Shown piece by piece: positions 1 to 8,692 of a stretch of 64,000 nt of DNA. The notes below the pieces were generated by a model. The model saw nothing but the letters and a program-made list of their open reading frames with translations. It ran no database searches and was not told where the DNA came from. Position 1 is the stretch's first letter, and every line of letters begins with the position of its first letter. This stretch comes from Fervidobacterium_A thailandense (GTDB lineage Bacteria > Thermotogota > Thermotogae > Thermotogales > Fervidobacteriaceae), in the NCBI RefSeq assembly GCF_041505935.1, contig NZ_CP140110.1. One strand, given 5' to 3'. The position numbers and the translations under genes were made by a program.

Positions 1-2444
1 GGATACAGGATCCCAAAGAGTTGGACCAGTACTTACCAAAGGTCTTTGCCATCGTCAGGGAAGTTGCAAGAAGAACGATTGGTTTGAGGCATTTCGATGT
101 ACAACTCATCGGTGGCATCGTTTTGCACCAAGGAAAAATAGCTGAGATGAAAACTGGTGAAGGAAAGACACTCGTTGCCACTTTACCCGTTGTTTTGAAC
201 TCGCTCATGGACAGGAACATCCACATGGTGACGGTGAACGATTACCTTGCAAAGCGCGATGCTATGTGGATGGGTCCCATATACCTGGCCCTCGGATTGA
301 GGGTGGGGGTTATACACACAACCGGTAAATCCTACGAGGTTGTTTGGAAGAATCCCGAACTTGCCGAACGCGGACTTGCCGAGAATTACTGTGTCTGGCC
401 CGAGGATTTTACCGATGAGTTTCTACCGGACGAGTTGAAGGTGAAAAAAGCCGTCGAGGCGTTCGAGGTCGATCTTATCGAAGTAACTAAGAAAGAGGCT
501 TACAGGTGCGATGTTACCTACGGTACGAACTCCGAGTTCGGATTCGATTATCTCAGGGACAATCTCGTGTTGTACCTCGAGGACAAGGTCCAGAACGGGC
601 ACTTCTACGCGATTGTAGATGAAGTTGACAGTATACTCATCGATGAGGCGAGAACACCGTTGATAATCAGTGGCCCGTCAAAGCAAAACGCCGCAGTTTA
701 CAAACAGTTCTACCAAATTGCCAAACGACTCGAAAAGGATAAGCACTTCAAACTTGATGAAGAGCACCGAACGGTAATACTGACCGACGAAGGTATCGAG
801 TACGTTGAAAAACTTCTTGGGGTTGATAACCTCTACGATCCGGCAAACGTGAACAGCATTTTCCATCTCATTAACTCCCTAAAAGCCATCCACCTTTTCA
901 AGAAAGATGTTGACTACATCGTCCACAACGGGCAAGTACTCATCGTTGACGAATTCACCGGCCGCGTGCTTCCGGGAAGACGATACAGTGGTGGATTACA
1001 CCAGGCCATAGAAGCAAAAGAAGGCGTCCCAATCAAAGAAGAGAGCATCACGTACGCTACGATCACGTACCAGAACTACTTCAGGATGTACGAAAAGCTC
1101 GCCGGTATGACCGGTACGGCTAAGACGGAGGAAGAGGAATTCAAAGCCATATACGGTCTTGAGGTTGTCGTCATTCCCACGCACAAACCCATGATTCGCG
1201 TTGACAGGGACGACTTGGTTTACAGGACTGCCGAGGAGAAATACCGTGCGATCGTTGAGGAGATCAAAAGAAGGCATGAAAAAGGTCAGCCGGTGCTCGT
1301 TGGTACGACTTCCATCGAAAAGAGTGAAAAACTCAGCGAGATGCTTAAGCGAGAAAAGATACCTCACCAAGTGCTGAACGCAAAGTACCACGAAAGGGAA
1401 GCACAGATCATCGCTTTGGCCGGTCAAAAAGGCGCGGTCACGATTGCGACGAACATGGCCGGTAGGGGTACGGATATAAAGCTTGGACCTGGGGTTAAGG
1501 AACTCGGTGGATTACTCGTCATCGGTACCGAGAGGCACGAGAGTAGGAGAATTGACAACCAGCTTCGTGGACGATCCGGAAGACAGGGAGATCCAGGTGA
1601 GTCGATCTTCTACCTCTCCCTGGAAGATGACTTACTCAGAATTTTCGGTGCGGATCAGATAAGGAAGATAATGGATGTGGTGAAGATAGAACCTGGCCAG
1701 CCGATTTACCATCCGCTTCTGACAAAACTCATCGAACAGGTTCAAAAGAAGGTCGAGGGTATAAACTTCTCGATAAGGAAATTCCTCCTGGAACTTGACA
1801 GCGTCCTCGATACTCAAAGACGCGCGATCTACGGTTACAGGGATTACATACTCTCCAGTGGTGTGGACGCGTTCATCGAAGAAGCGATCGAGCACTTTGT
1901 TGAATCCAGGCTCGAAGAATTTTGCACAAAAGCCGAATGCAACATGGAAGCCCTGCGAGATTCACTTGCCGTTGTCAGGGATTATGTCTCACTCGGCGAT
2001 AAGGTCATGAGTAGAGACGAGCTAAAGGAAGAACTGGTACGCCAACTTAAAATGGCCTACGAGGAGAAGAAAAAAGAATTTTCCGAAGAGTTCGATTACG
2101 TTGCGCGGTTTATTGTGCTCAGGGTGATCGATGAAAATTGGCGCCAGTATCTCGAAGAAGTTGAGCACGTTAAAGAATCGGTCAGGTTGAGAAGCTACGG
2201 CCAAAAAGACCCGGTACTCGAGTTCAAAAGGGAAACGTACCTCATGTTTAACGAGATGATGTCGCGTATTTACGAACTTGCCGTTTCTTACCTGCTCAAC
2301 CTTCGGAGAGTGGATAACAGGGCCGAAGAGGAGTCGAAGAAAGAACTTGCACGGGTCACAACGATACACGAAGAGTTCAAACTCGTCTCCGAGGAAAAAC
2401 CAACGAGTGGAAAAAGGCCAAAACTTAAACTCAAGAGGAGTTAA
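1..2444 (+). CDS. secA: Preprotein translocase ATPase SecA (5' end outside window)
   Basis: SecA is the cytoplasmic ATPase that drives unfolded preproteins through SecYEG. The reading frame is open from base 3, so the N-terminus lies outside the window; about 807 residues follow the first possible internal start at 21. The Walker A region MKTGEGKT is near the visible start, and DEVDSILIDEARTP and the helicase-like motifs TNMAGRGTDI and QLRGRSGRQGD follow. Nucleotide-binding domain 1 carries an acidic insertion (about residues 115-155, between GLAENYC and TYGTNSEFG), as known for Thermotoga SecA. The C-terminus ends in a basic tail and lacks the Cys-rich zinc/SecB-binding motif of proteobacterial SecA. 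The next gene begins 14 bases downstream. Confidence 0.97.
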   Translation, partial: IQDPKELDQYLPKVFAIVREVARRTIGLRHFDVQLIGGIVLHQGKIAEMKTGEGKTLVATLPVVLNSLMDRNIHMVTVNDYLAKRDAMWMGPIYLALGLRVGVIHTTGKSYEVVWKNPELAERGLAENYCVWPEDFTDEFLPDELKVKKAVEAFEVDLIEVTKKEAYRCDVTYGTNSEFGFDYLRDNLVLYLEDKVQNGHFYAIVDEVDSILIDEARTPLIISGPSKQNAAVYKQFYQIAKRLEKDKHFKLDEEHRTVILTDEGIEYVEKLLGVDNLYDPANVNSIFHLINSLKAIHLFKKDVDYIVHNGQVLIVDEFTGRVLPGRRYSGGLHQAIEAKEGVPIKEESITYATITYQNYFRMYEKLAGMTGTAKTEEEEFKAIYGLEVVVIPTHKPMIRVDRDDLVYRTAEEKYRAIVEEIKRRHEKGQPVLVGTTSIEKSEKLSEMLKREKIPHQVLNAKYHEREAQIIALAGQKGAVTIATNMAGRGTDIKLGPGVKELGGLLVIGTERHESRRIDNQLRGRSGRQGDPGESIFYLSLEDDLLRIFGADQIRKIMDVVKIEPGQPIYHPLLTKLIEQVQKKVEGINFSIRKFLLELDSVLDTQRRAIYGYRDYILSSGVDAFIEEAIEHFVESRLEEFCTKAECNMEALRDSLAVVRDYVSLGDKVMSRDELKEELVRQLKMAYEEKKKEFSEEFDYVARFIVLRVIDENWRQYLEEVEHVKESVRLRSYGQKDPVLEFKRETYLMFNEMMSRIYELAVSYLLNLRRVDNRAEEESKKELARVTTIHEEFKLVSEEKPTSGKRPKLKLKRS

Positions 2445-2458
2445 GCAATTTCTTACTT

Positions 2459-3229
2459 TTGACAACTCTTGACAAACACGTCTGGGTTGGTGGTTCTGTG
2501 CGACTCGAGGGAACGATTTTCAAGGCTGGTGAGGTTCCAAAGCGACTTTTCAAAATAGTGTCGGGTACCGTTAGGGAGACGCGGAAGAAGACGTATCACG
2601 ACCTGACAAATGGTGACTTTGTAGCTTTAGTCGAGTACTTGCTCCAGATTCCCGTTGAAGAAGATGTCATTGCTTTGGAAGAAACCGAACTTGTCGAGGT
2701 TAACTGGGAGGACGAGTTTCTAAACATCCTTGACAAGGTTTATAGTCTGAGGGAGATCATCTCCCAGACGAGCGTTGACGTTGAGAACATTGTTCTTGAC
2801 GACTTTCAGTTCGAAGAGGTGAATCTTGACGAATACCTCGATCAGATCGAGGCACTTCTCACCTTAAGTGCCGGGGAATTGCCGGACGATAAGGATGAAG
2901 CGGTAAAACTCATCGAAAGTCTGGAGGAGGACAAACTTATAACAAAAGTCAACCTCGTAAAGAAATTTGTCGAGAAATTCCCAAGCGAGGAAATCGGTGC
3001 TAAGATGCTTATAGAAACGGCCGCGAAGGTTTACATCGTTCTGGGTGATAAGTATATTGCGAAGGCGTTGCTGAAAAAAGTTCTCTTTCTTTTCTCAAAC
3101 TCACCGAGCTACTGTCTTGAAGCGGTAAAGACACTTGAAAGCATATACAGGGAAGAGGGAAACATCATGTGGAGAAAATACAGAAAGATCGCCAAAGTAC
3201 TGGAGGCGAGGTTACGTGGAAACTATTGA
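2459..3229 (+). CDS. cNMP-binding-like domain protein, helical C-terminus
   Basis: This 256-residue protein starts at TTG. Residues 10-80 resemble a cyclic-nucleotide-binding (Crp-like) beta-roll, with a GTIFKAGEVPKRLFKIVSG stretch of the kind seen at the start of such domains. The remainder is acidic and probably alpha-helical, with a TPR-like feel around residues 150-250. No DNA-binding helix-turn-helix is visible, so it is not an obvious Crp regulator. It lies 14 bases after secA and overlaps the next gene, which carries a second, smaller version of the same domain, so the two products may work together. Function unknown. Confidence 0.75.
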   Translation: MTTLDKHVWVGGSVRLEGTIFKAGEVPKRLFKIVSGTVRETRKKTYHDLTNGDFVALVEYLLQIPVEEDVIALEETELVEVNWEDEFLNILDKVYSLREIISQTSVDVENIVLDDFQFEEVNLDEYLDQIEALLTLSAGELPDDKDEAVKLIESLEEDKLITKVNLVKKFVEKFPSEEIGAKMLIETAAKVYIVLGDKYIAKALLKKVLFLFSNSPSYCLEAVKTLESIYREEGNIMWRKYRKIAKVLEARLRGNY

Positions 3230-3539
3230 GCTCTCCGCAGGTGAGGAAATCTTCAAAGCGGGCGATGTTGGAAAGTACATCTACGTTCTCAAATCTGGCA
3301 AGGTCAAGATTAGTGTTGGGCTGTACGATTTTTTCCTGACCGCGCAAGAGCCCGTCGCGTTTGGACTGGAAGTACTCTTGGGCAAACCCTACACCGAAAC
3401 GTGCAGGGCGGTTGAGGACACAAAGTTGATAAGGTGCGAAAAGAATGAGTTCCTGGATGTTTACACGAGGACCGATGTGGGAAAGAACTCCCTCGTAGAG
3501 TACATGCGACGCACAGCGAGGGCTCTTGGTTGGATTTAG
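3216..3539 (+). CDS. Small stand-alone cNMP-binding-like domain protein
   Basis: I chose the GTG at 3216 because GGAGG lies at 3202-3206; this makes a 107-residue protein overlapping the previous gene by 14 bases. Nearly all of it is one Crp-type beta-roll: GEEIFKAGDVGKYIYVLKSG is a typical start, followed by a FGLEVLLGKPYTETCRA segment and a short helix. There is no helix-turn-helix or output domain. It may bind a ligand or pair with the preceding protein. The phosphate-binding Arg is not obvious, so nucleotide binding is uncertain. Confidence 0.7.
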   Translation: METIELSAGEEIFKAGDVGKYIYVLKSGKVKISVGLYDFFLTAQEPVAFGLEVLLGKPYTETCRAVEDTKLIRCEKNEFLDVYTRTDVGKNSLVEYMRRTARALGWI

Positions 3540-3582
3540 ATGAATTTCCGTCAATACGAGCGCTCAAAGGGAGGGGCATACG

Positions 3583-3990
3583 ATGTTCACCAAACGGATC
3601 GACCATATAGGTATCGCGGTGAAGAACGCGCAGGAGAAATTGAAGCTTTACCGCGATTTCTTAGGCCTTGAACTTACTGAGGTGGAGGAACTACCCGACA
3701 GGGGGTTGCGCGTGTACTTTATTAAAGTAGGAGACACAAGGATAGAGTTGCTCGAACCGATACACGAAAATTCTGAGGTATCGAGCTTCTTGGAGAAGCG
3801 CGGGGAAGGGATACACCACATCGCCTTCAACGTGGAAGGTATTGATGAAGCTGTCGAATTGGCAAAAGCGCACGGTCTGCAGCCACTATCCGAAGAGCCA
3901 AAAATGGGCGCGGGTGGAACTCGTGTGCTATTTTTGCATCCAAAAACGACTGGTGGCGTTTTGGTAGAACTGGTCGAGGGAGAACACTGA
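3583..3990 (+). CDS. mce: Methylmalonyl-CoA epimerase
   Basis: This VOC-superfamily enzyme interconverts (R)- and (S)-methylmalonyl-CoA. The 135 residues match the usual family length. They begin with KRIDHIGIAVKNA and include IHHIAFNV and a final VELVE, supplying the metal-binding His and Glu ligands expected for the family. GGGAGG lies upstream of the ATG. It opens the methylmalonyl-CoA gene set, with decarboxylase genes 25 bases downstream, which supports epimerase over other VOC activities. Confidence 0.93.
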   Translation: MFTKRIDHIGIAVKNAQEKLKLYRDFLGLELTEVEELPDRGLRVYFIKVGDTRIELLEPIHENSEVSSFLEKRGEGIHHIAFNVEGIDEAVELAKAHGLQPLSEEPKMGAGGTRVLFLHPKTTGGVLVELVEGEH

Positions 3991-4015
3991 AGATAAATCT
4001 CAGGAGGTGTCCTGA

Positions 4016-5554
4016 ATGGACGAGTTGATACAGAAGTTGAAGGAACTTGAGAAGGAAGTCGAATTGGGTGGTGGACAGGATAAGATAGAAAAACAACACA
4101 GCGAAGGCAAGCTTACTGCTCGTGAAAGGCTTGAATTACTCTTTGATCCTGGAACGTTCGAGGAGATAGATAAGTTTGTCAAACACAGGAACACGTACTT
4201 TGGTCTGGACAAGATGAAACTCCCGGCCGACGGTGTTATCACCGGGATAGGTAAGGTTAACGGTCGGCCTGTTGCCGCGTTCTCCCAGGACTTTACCGTT
4301 ATGGGTGGCTCCCTCGGTGAGATGCACGCAAAAAAGATTATGAAAATAATGGACCTGGCACTGAGAATGGGTATTCCGCTTGTTGGTATCAACGACTCCG
4401 GTGGAGCGAGGATCCAGGAAGGTGTCGACTCGCTCTACGGGTACGGTGAGATCTTCTTCCGAAACACGATAGCATCCGGCGTTATACCGCAAATCACGGT
4501 GATTGCCGGTCCGTGTGCGGGAGGTGCGGTCTACTCGCCAGCCATAACGGATTTCGTTGTGATGGTGAACAAAACAGCACAGATGTTCATCACCGGCCCT
4601 AACGTAATAAAAGCCGTCACGGGTGAGGATATCTCGAAAGAAGACCTCGGAGGTGCCCTTGTTCACAACTCCAAGAGTGGTAACGCGCACTTCCTCGCAG
4701 AGGACGATAGACACGCCATAGAAATTGTTAAGAAGTTGCTCTCGTATATTCCACAAAACAACATGGAAGAACCACAGCCGGTTGAGGAATACACGGTCCC
4801 GGATATCAGTGACATACACACGATCGTTCCAACCGACTCTAAGAAAGGTTTCGACGTCAGGGACGTTATTAAAAGAGTTGTTGACGAGGGTAGCTTTTTC
4901 GAAGTACACGAATACTTTGCAAAAAGCATCGTCATTGGATTTGCAAGGATAGCTGGTCGGTCCGTTGGTATCGTTGCGAACCAGCCAAATTACCTTGCCG
5001 GAGTACTCGATATAGATTCTTCCGATAAAGCTGCAAGGTTCATCAGATTCCTCGATGCTTTCAATATTCCCATCATCACGTTCGTGGATACTCCTGGATA
5101 TCTACCCGGTGTGAAGCAGGAACACGGTGGAATCATCAGGCACGGTGCAAAACTGCTGTACGCCTACAGCGAGGCCACTGTTCCGAAGATAACGATAATA
5201 CTCCGCAAGGCCTATGGTGGCGCGTACATAGCGATGGGTAGTAAGCACTTGGGTGCCGACTTTGTTGCCGCCTGGCCGACGGCCGAGATTGCGGTCATGG
5301 GACCGGATGGCGCGGCAAACATCATATTCAAGAAGGAAATCGACGCTTCGGAAAATCCCGAAGAGACACGTAAACAGAAGATCGAAGAGTACAGGCAAAT
5401 GTTTGCCAACCCGTATGTGGCAGCTTCAAGGGGCTACATCGATGCCGTTATAGACCCGAGGGATACGAGGGCTTGGATAGAGAGAGCTCTGGAATACGCC
5501 GCAACGAAGGTTGAGCCCAGACCGAAGAAGAAACACGGAAACATCCCGCTATGA
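4016..5554 (+). CDS. mmdA: Methylmalonyl-CoA decarboxylase alpha / acyl-CoA carboxyltransferase subunit
   Basis: This 512-residue carboxyltransferase moves the carboxyl group between (methyl)malonyl-CoA and biotin on a carrier protein. It has two crotonase-like halves, with the acyl-CoA pocket signature GINDSGGARIQEG near residues 122-135 and the carboxybiotin-side FVDTPGYLPGVKQEHGGIIR near residue 360. Length and motifs fit MmdA and the beta chain of propionyl-CoA carboxylase equally. The neighbours, an OadG-type membrane subunit and a separate biotin carrier, favour a membrane-linked decarboxylase. AGGAGG precedes the ATG. Confidence 0.93.
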   Translation: MDELIQKLKELEKEVELGGGQDKIEKQHSEGKLTARERLELLFDPGTFEEIDKFVKHRNTYFGLDKMKLPADGVITGIGKVNGRPVAAFSQDFTVMGGSLGEMHAKKIMKIMDLALRMGIPLVGINDSGGARIQEGVDSLYGYGEIFFRNTIASGVIPQITVIAGPCAGGAVYSPAITDFVVMVNKTAQMFITGPNVIKAVTGEDISKEDLGGALVHNSKSGNAHFLAEDDRHAIEIVKKLLSYIPQNNMEEPQPVEEYTVPDISDIHTIVPTDSKKGFDVRDVIKRVVDEGSFFEVHEYFAKSIVIGFARIAGRSVGIVANQPNYLAGVLDIDSSDKAARFIRFLDAFNIPIITFVDTPGYLPGVKQEHGGIIRHGAKLLYAYSEATVPKITIILRKAYGGAYIAMGSKHLGADFVAAWPTAEIAVMGPDGAANIIFKKEIDASENPEETRKQKIEEYRQMFANPYVAASRGYIDAVIDPRDTRAWIERALEYAATKVEPRPKKKHGNIPL

Positions 5555-5580
5555 TTTCCTTCAAATCAGGAGGTTGAACC

Positions 5581-5985
5581 ATGACTGAGCCAAACGAACT
5601 GAGCATTACGATAGTGGGTGTTACCACAGTTTTTGCCGTTTTCGTCATCCTGTACATTGTCTTCAAGATCTTCGAGTATCTCGGCATCAGCAAAGGCAAA
5701 AAAGTGAAGCTTCCAAAATCGGAAGACAAGGGAACGTTCGTTCAAACTGTTAGAGAAGAGCCTACCGAGAAGATCAGAAAAAGCGTCGATGCTGCTTTAC
5801 TCAAGGGTACCGAGGACGAAGAAATAGCCGCGGTGATAGCGGCGGTGTACGCTTGTCTTGGAACCGGTGTTAGGATTAAGTCAGTCCAGCAGGTTCCACA
5901 GAGGTCCGCTGTTAGAGGTGTCAAGGGATTGAGAGGATGGGAAGAATGGAGAAACTACGGTTGGAGAGGTGGAAATAGATGGTAA
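5581..5985 (+). CDS. OadG-type gamma/delta membrane subunit of biotin-dependent decarboxylase
   Basis: This 134-residue protein has one N-terminal transmembrane helix (about residues 10-33), a charged linker, and a C-terminal segment with AAVIAAVYACLG, which is typical of OadG/MmdD-type subunits. In the family this small subunit anchors the carboxyltransferase to the membrane and aids complex assembly. AGGAGG lies just upstream. Its end overlaps the biotin carrier gene by 7 bases, indicating translational coupling. The C-terminus is Trp/Arg/Gly-rich and not informative. Confidence 0.85.
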   Translation: MTEPNELSITIVGVTTVFAVFVILYIVFKIFEYLGISKGKKVKLPKSEDKGTFVQTVREEPTEKIRKSVDAALLKGTEDEEIAAVIAAVYACLGTGVRIKSVQQVPQRSAVRGVKGLRGWEEWRNYGWRGGNRW

Positions 5986-6422
5986 GGAAATTCTTGGTGA
6001 AGGTGAACGGAAGAGAGTACGTTGTTGAAGTCGAGGAACTTGGAACAGCAGAGCAATCCGTTCAGCAATTTGTCTCCCAACGGACGGTGCGAGAGATTAT
6101 TGAAACGGAACGTGTTGAATCCCCAAAGGGCCAGGAACGCGTCGAAGAAAGACCGATGCCACAAGAAACTGTGAAACGGTCGGAGGAACCATCTTCTTAC
6201 GTTTCCAGCGCGCATGCCATTGTCGCTCCCATGTCCGGGGTTATCCTCAAGGTCCTCGTCTCTCCGGGCCAGAAGGTTGAACACGGCCAGAAGGTTGTTA
6301 TCCTCGAGGCCATGAAGATGGAAAATGACATCGTTGCCGACAGACCTGGCGTTGTGAAGAGCGTGAAGGTCAAAGAAGGTGACAACGTCGACACCGGTCA
6401 AATCCTTGTTGAGTTAGAGTGA
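5979..6422 (+). CDS. mmdC: Biotin carboxyl carrier protein of methylmalonyl-CoA decarboxylase
   Basis: This 147-residue protein ends in a biotinyl domain with the canonical EAMKMEN motif, whose Lys is biotinylated, flanked by the SGVILKVLVSPGQ and VKEGDNVDTGQ turns. The first 70 residues form a variable, Glu/Arg-rich linker, as in MmdC/OadA-type carriers. It shuttles carboxybiotin from the carboxyltransferase to the membrane decarboxylase subunit. GAGAGGTGG upstream supports the ATG. Confidence 0.94.
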   Translation: MVRKFLVKVNGREYVVEVEELGTAEQSVQQFVSQRTVREIIETERVESPKGQERVEERPMPQETVKRSEEPSSYVSSAHAIVAPMSGVILKVLVSPGQKVEHGQKVVILEAMKMENDIVADRPGVVKSVKVKEGDNVDTGQILVELE

Positions 6423-6435
6423 GGAGGGATGCCCC

Positions 6436-6843
6436 GTGGAGGGTAAGAAGATCAGGGTGTTAATAGCCAAGCCCGGACTTGATGGTCACGACAGAGGTGC
6501 GAAAGTCGTTGCTCGGGGACTTAGGGATGCGGGAATGGAAGTCATATACACCGGTCTCAGACAGACTCCGGAGGAGATCGTAAAATCCGCCATGCAGGAA
6601 GACGTTGATATCATCGGACTTTCGATCCTTTCCGGTGCGCACATGAGCGTATGTAAAAAAGTGCTTGAACTGATGGACAAACACAACTTCCACGTCCCGA
6701 TATTCGTTGGTGGAATCATACCACCGGACGACGCGGAAGAATTGCTGAAAATGGGCATAAAAGCAGTTTTTGGACCAGGTACGCCGATCTCGGAGATCGT
6801 CAAAAAGATCGAAGAAGTTCTTGGGGTGAATACAAACGCTTAA
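6436..6843 (+). CDS. mcmB: Methylmalonyl-CoA mutase, B12-binding (small) subunit
   Basis: This 135-residue stand-alone cobalamin-binding domain starts at GTG after a GGAGGG ribosome site. It has the base-off B12 signature DGHDRGAKV, whose His ligates cobalt, followed by LSILSGAH and GGIIPPDD, which cradle the nucleotide tail. In split mutases this subunit partners a catalytic large subunit; that gene is not in the window. It sits between the decarboxylase genes and MeaB, as expected for a propionate/succinate pathway. Confidence 0.95.
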   Translation: MEGKKIRVLIAKPGLDGHDRGAKVVARGLRDAGMEVIYTGLRQTPEEIVKSAMQEDVDIIGLSILSGAHMSVCKKVLELMDKHNFHVPIFVGGIIPPDDAEELLKMGIKAVFGPGTPISEIVKKIEEVLGVNTNA

Positions 6844-6908
6844 AATTTTTTCCTTCTTCCCTCTTTTCGGGAAGAGAATCAGATTGGACGCAGCGCAGAG
6901 GTGTCGCG

Positions 6909-7841
6909 ATGGGTAATCAAAAAAACGTTTTTTCGAAGGGTGATTTCCCCCAACTACTTGAGAAGGTTAGGCAGAAGGACCAGATAGCCTTAGCACGTGC
7001 CATTACGATAATTGAGAATGAACCGGAAAAGGCTCTCTTAATCGAAGAATTCTACGCGCGCGAAATTAACGATGCAACTTCTTACATAATCGGTTTCACC
7101 GGTAGTCCAGGTGCTGGCAAGAGCACGCTCGTTGACAGTTACGTTTCCCTGCTGAGAAAAACAGGTGCGCAGGTGGGCATCATAGCTGTGGATCCGTCCA
7201 GCCCGTTCACCGGTGGTGCGTTGCTTGGTGATCGCATACGCATGAAGCGACACTTCACCGATGATGGTGTTTTTATCCGTAGCATGGGTAGTCGCGGATG
7301 TGTCGGGGGATTGAACGATGCAGTTTTCGGTGTTATCATGCTCTACAAACTTTACGGGTTCGATTACATCATCGTCGAAACAGTTGGAGCTGGTCAAAGT
7401 GAAATAGACATCGTTTACGTTGCCGATACAGTGGTGCTCGTACTCTCACCCGGTGGAGGAGACGAGATACAATTGATGAAAGCTGGAATTATGGAAATAG
7501 CGGACATTTTCGTTATAAACAAATCCGATATGGATGGCGCTGATTTGCTCAAAGTGAACCTCGAAGCCATGTTGAAATTCTCCGAGCAGGAAAAACCCAT
7601 CGTGCTCACGGTCGCCACTTCCGGAAAAGGTGTAGGCGAACTTGCCGAAAAGATTGAATCGCACAAGTTCTTCCTGAAGGATTCCGGTGAAATAGATGTG
7701 CGCAGGCTCAGAAGGTTGAGGAAGCACGCCGAAACGATCATAGCTCGCAGGGTGCGAGCATTGCTTGATGGTGAAAAGGATCTTAACGGTAAAGTCAGCG
7801 ACTTTGTTGAGAGGATAGTTTCCAAACTATGCACGAGCTGA
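6909..7841 (+). CDS. meaB: MeaB/ArgK-family GTPase, methylmalonyl-CoA mutase chaperone
   Basis: MeaB GTPases protect and reload adenosylcobalamin on methylmalonyl-CoA mutase. The 310-residue protein has P-loop GSPGAGKST, the DPSSPFTGGALLGDRIRM switch segment, ETVGAGQSE and guanine-specificity NKSD. Length is normal. It lies 65 bases after the mutase B12 subunit, and its last 13 bases overlap the next start. The short gap holds a C/T-rich hairpin without a downstream T tract. Confidence 0.95.
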   Translation: MGNQKNVFSKGDFPQLLEKVRQKDQIALARAITIIENEPEKALLIEEFYAREINDATSYIIGFTGSPGAGKSTLVDSYVSLLRKTGAQVGIIAVDPSSPFTGGALLGDRIRMKRHFTDDGVFIRSMGSRGCVGGLNDAVFGVIMLYKLYGFDYIIVETVGAGQSEIDIVYVADTVVLVLSPGGGDEIQLMKAGIMEIADIFVINKSDMDGADLLKVNLEAMLKFSEQEKPIVLTVATSGKGVGELAEKIESHKFFLKDSGEIDVRRLRRLRKHAETIIARRVRALLDGEKDLNGKVSDFVERIVSKLCTS

Positions 7842-8683
7842 CTTATTCGACGTCGGACGAATTTTCACTCGATTCGCTTCTTTTTCACGTTGTCGGTGTT
7901 GGGAAAGTTTCATCTTCCTTTGCAAGAAATCTGGCACGTAAATGCCCACTGGTACGCTTCGGTTATGTTGTATCGAGGGATATCGATAAGTCGCGTTCCC
8001 TTGCCCACGAACTTGGAGCGGAGCCGAAGAGTTACAACGACGAATTTGTCCTCGAAGGTGTTGTACTGTTTGGTTACAGCGATTCGGTACTAGTCGATGC
8101 TCCAAAAATTGTTGGTGAAAAAATTGGTTCTGATGTCATCGCCGTGCACTTCAGTGGATTCCACCCGTCAACAATTTTTCCGAAATCATGGAATCCCGTT
8201 TCGATACACCCGAACTGTGCGGTAGCGAGCTACGATTTCGATTTCACACGAAAGGTTTTCGGTATCGAAGGTTCAGAAAAGGGCCTTAAGATTGCCAAGT
8301 TGTTACTTGAAAAACTCGATGCACAGTACTTTGAGATCCGAACCGATGCGAAAAAAATTTACCACCTGGCTGCGGTGTTGACCAGCAACTTCCCCGTCGC
8401 CTTTCTTTACCTGGCTAGAAAGCTGTACCGGGAATTGGGCATCGATGAAACCTTGATTCGGCACATTCTTCATTCGCTGCTGGGTTCCGTGGCATCGAAC
8501 GTTTTTGAAAAAGAACTTCAGGAAGCACTAACAGGTCCGGTAAAAAGGGGAGACTGGGAGGTTGTCGAGGAAGAAGGAAAAATTTTTTGCGAACACTTCC
8601 CAGAATACGCTACCATCTATGACACGACAGTTTTAGTTTTGAAGAGCCTACTCGATGAATCACGTAAAGATTTGGAGAGGTGA
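7829..8683 (+). CDS. Rossmann-fold protein with DUF2520 C-terminal domain
   Basis: This 284-residue protein begins with a Rossmann-like nucleotide-binding segment (FHVVGVGKVSSSFARNLA) and continues into an all-helical C-terminal domain resembling the DUF2520 / ketopantoate-reductase-like dimerisation region. Such proteins are annotated only as probable NAD(P)-dependent oxidoreductases. The gene overlaps meaB by 13 bases and is followed 9 bases later by an alcohol dehydrogenase, so it is in the same transcript. Substrate unknown. Confidence 0.8.
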   Translation: MHELTYSTSDEFSLDSLLFHVVGVGKVSSSFARNLARKCPLVRFGYVVSRDIDKSRSLAHELGAEPKSYNDEFVLEGVVLFGYSDSVLVDAPKIVGEKIGSDVIAVHFSGFHPSTIFPKSWNPVSIHPNCAVASYDFDFTRKVFGIEGSEKGLKIAKLLLEKLDAQYFEIRTDAKKIYHLAAVLTSNFPVAFLYLARKLYRELGIDETLIRHILHSLLGSVASNVFEKELQEALTGPVKRGDWEVVEEEGKIFCEHFPEYATIYDTTVLVLKSLLDESRKDLER

Positions 8684-8692
8684 GCTATAATC

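Noticed and set aside
6855..6877. TCTTCCC/GGGAAGA hairpin between the mutase subunit and meaB
   Set aside because: No T tract follows on the + strand and the genes are clearly functionally linked, so it is not called a terminator.
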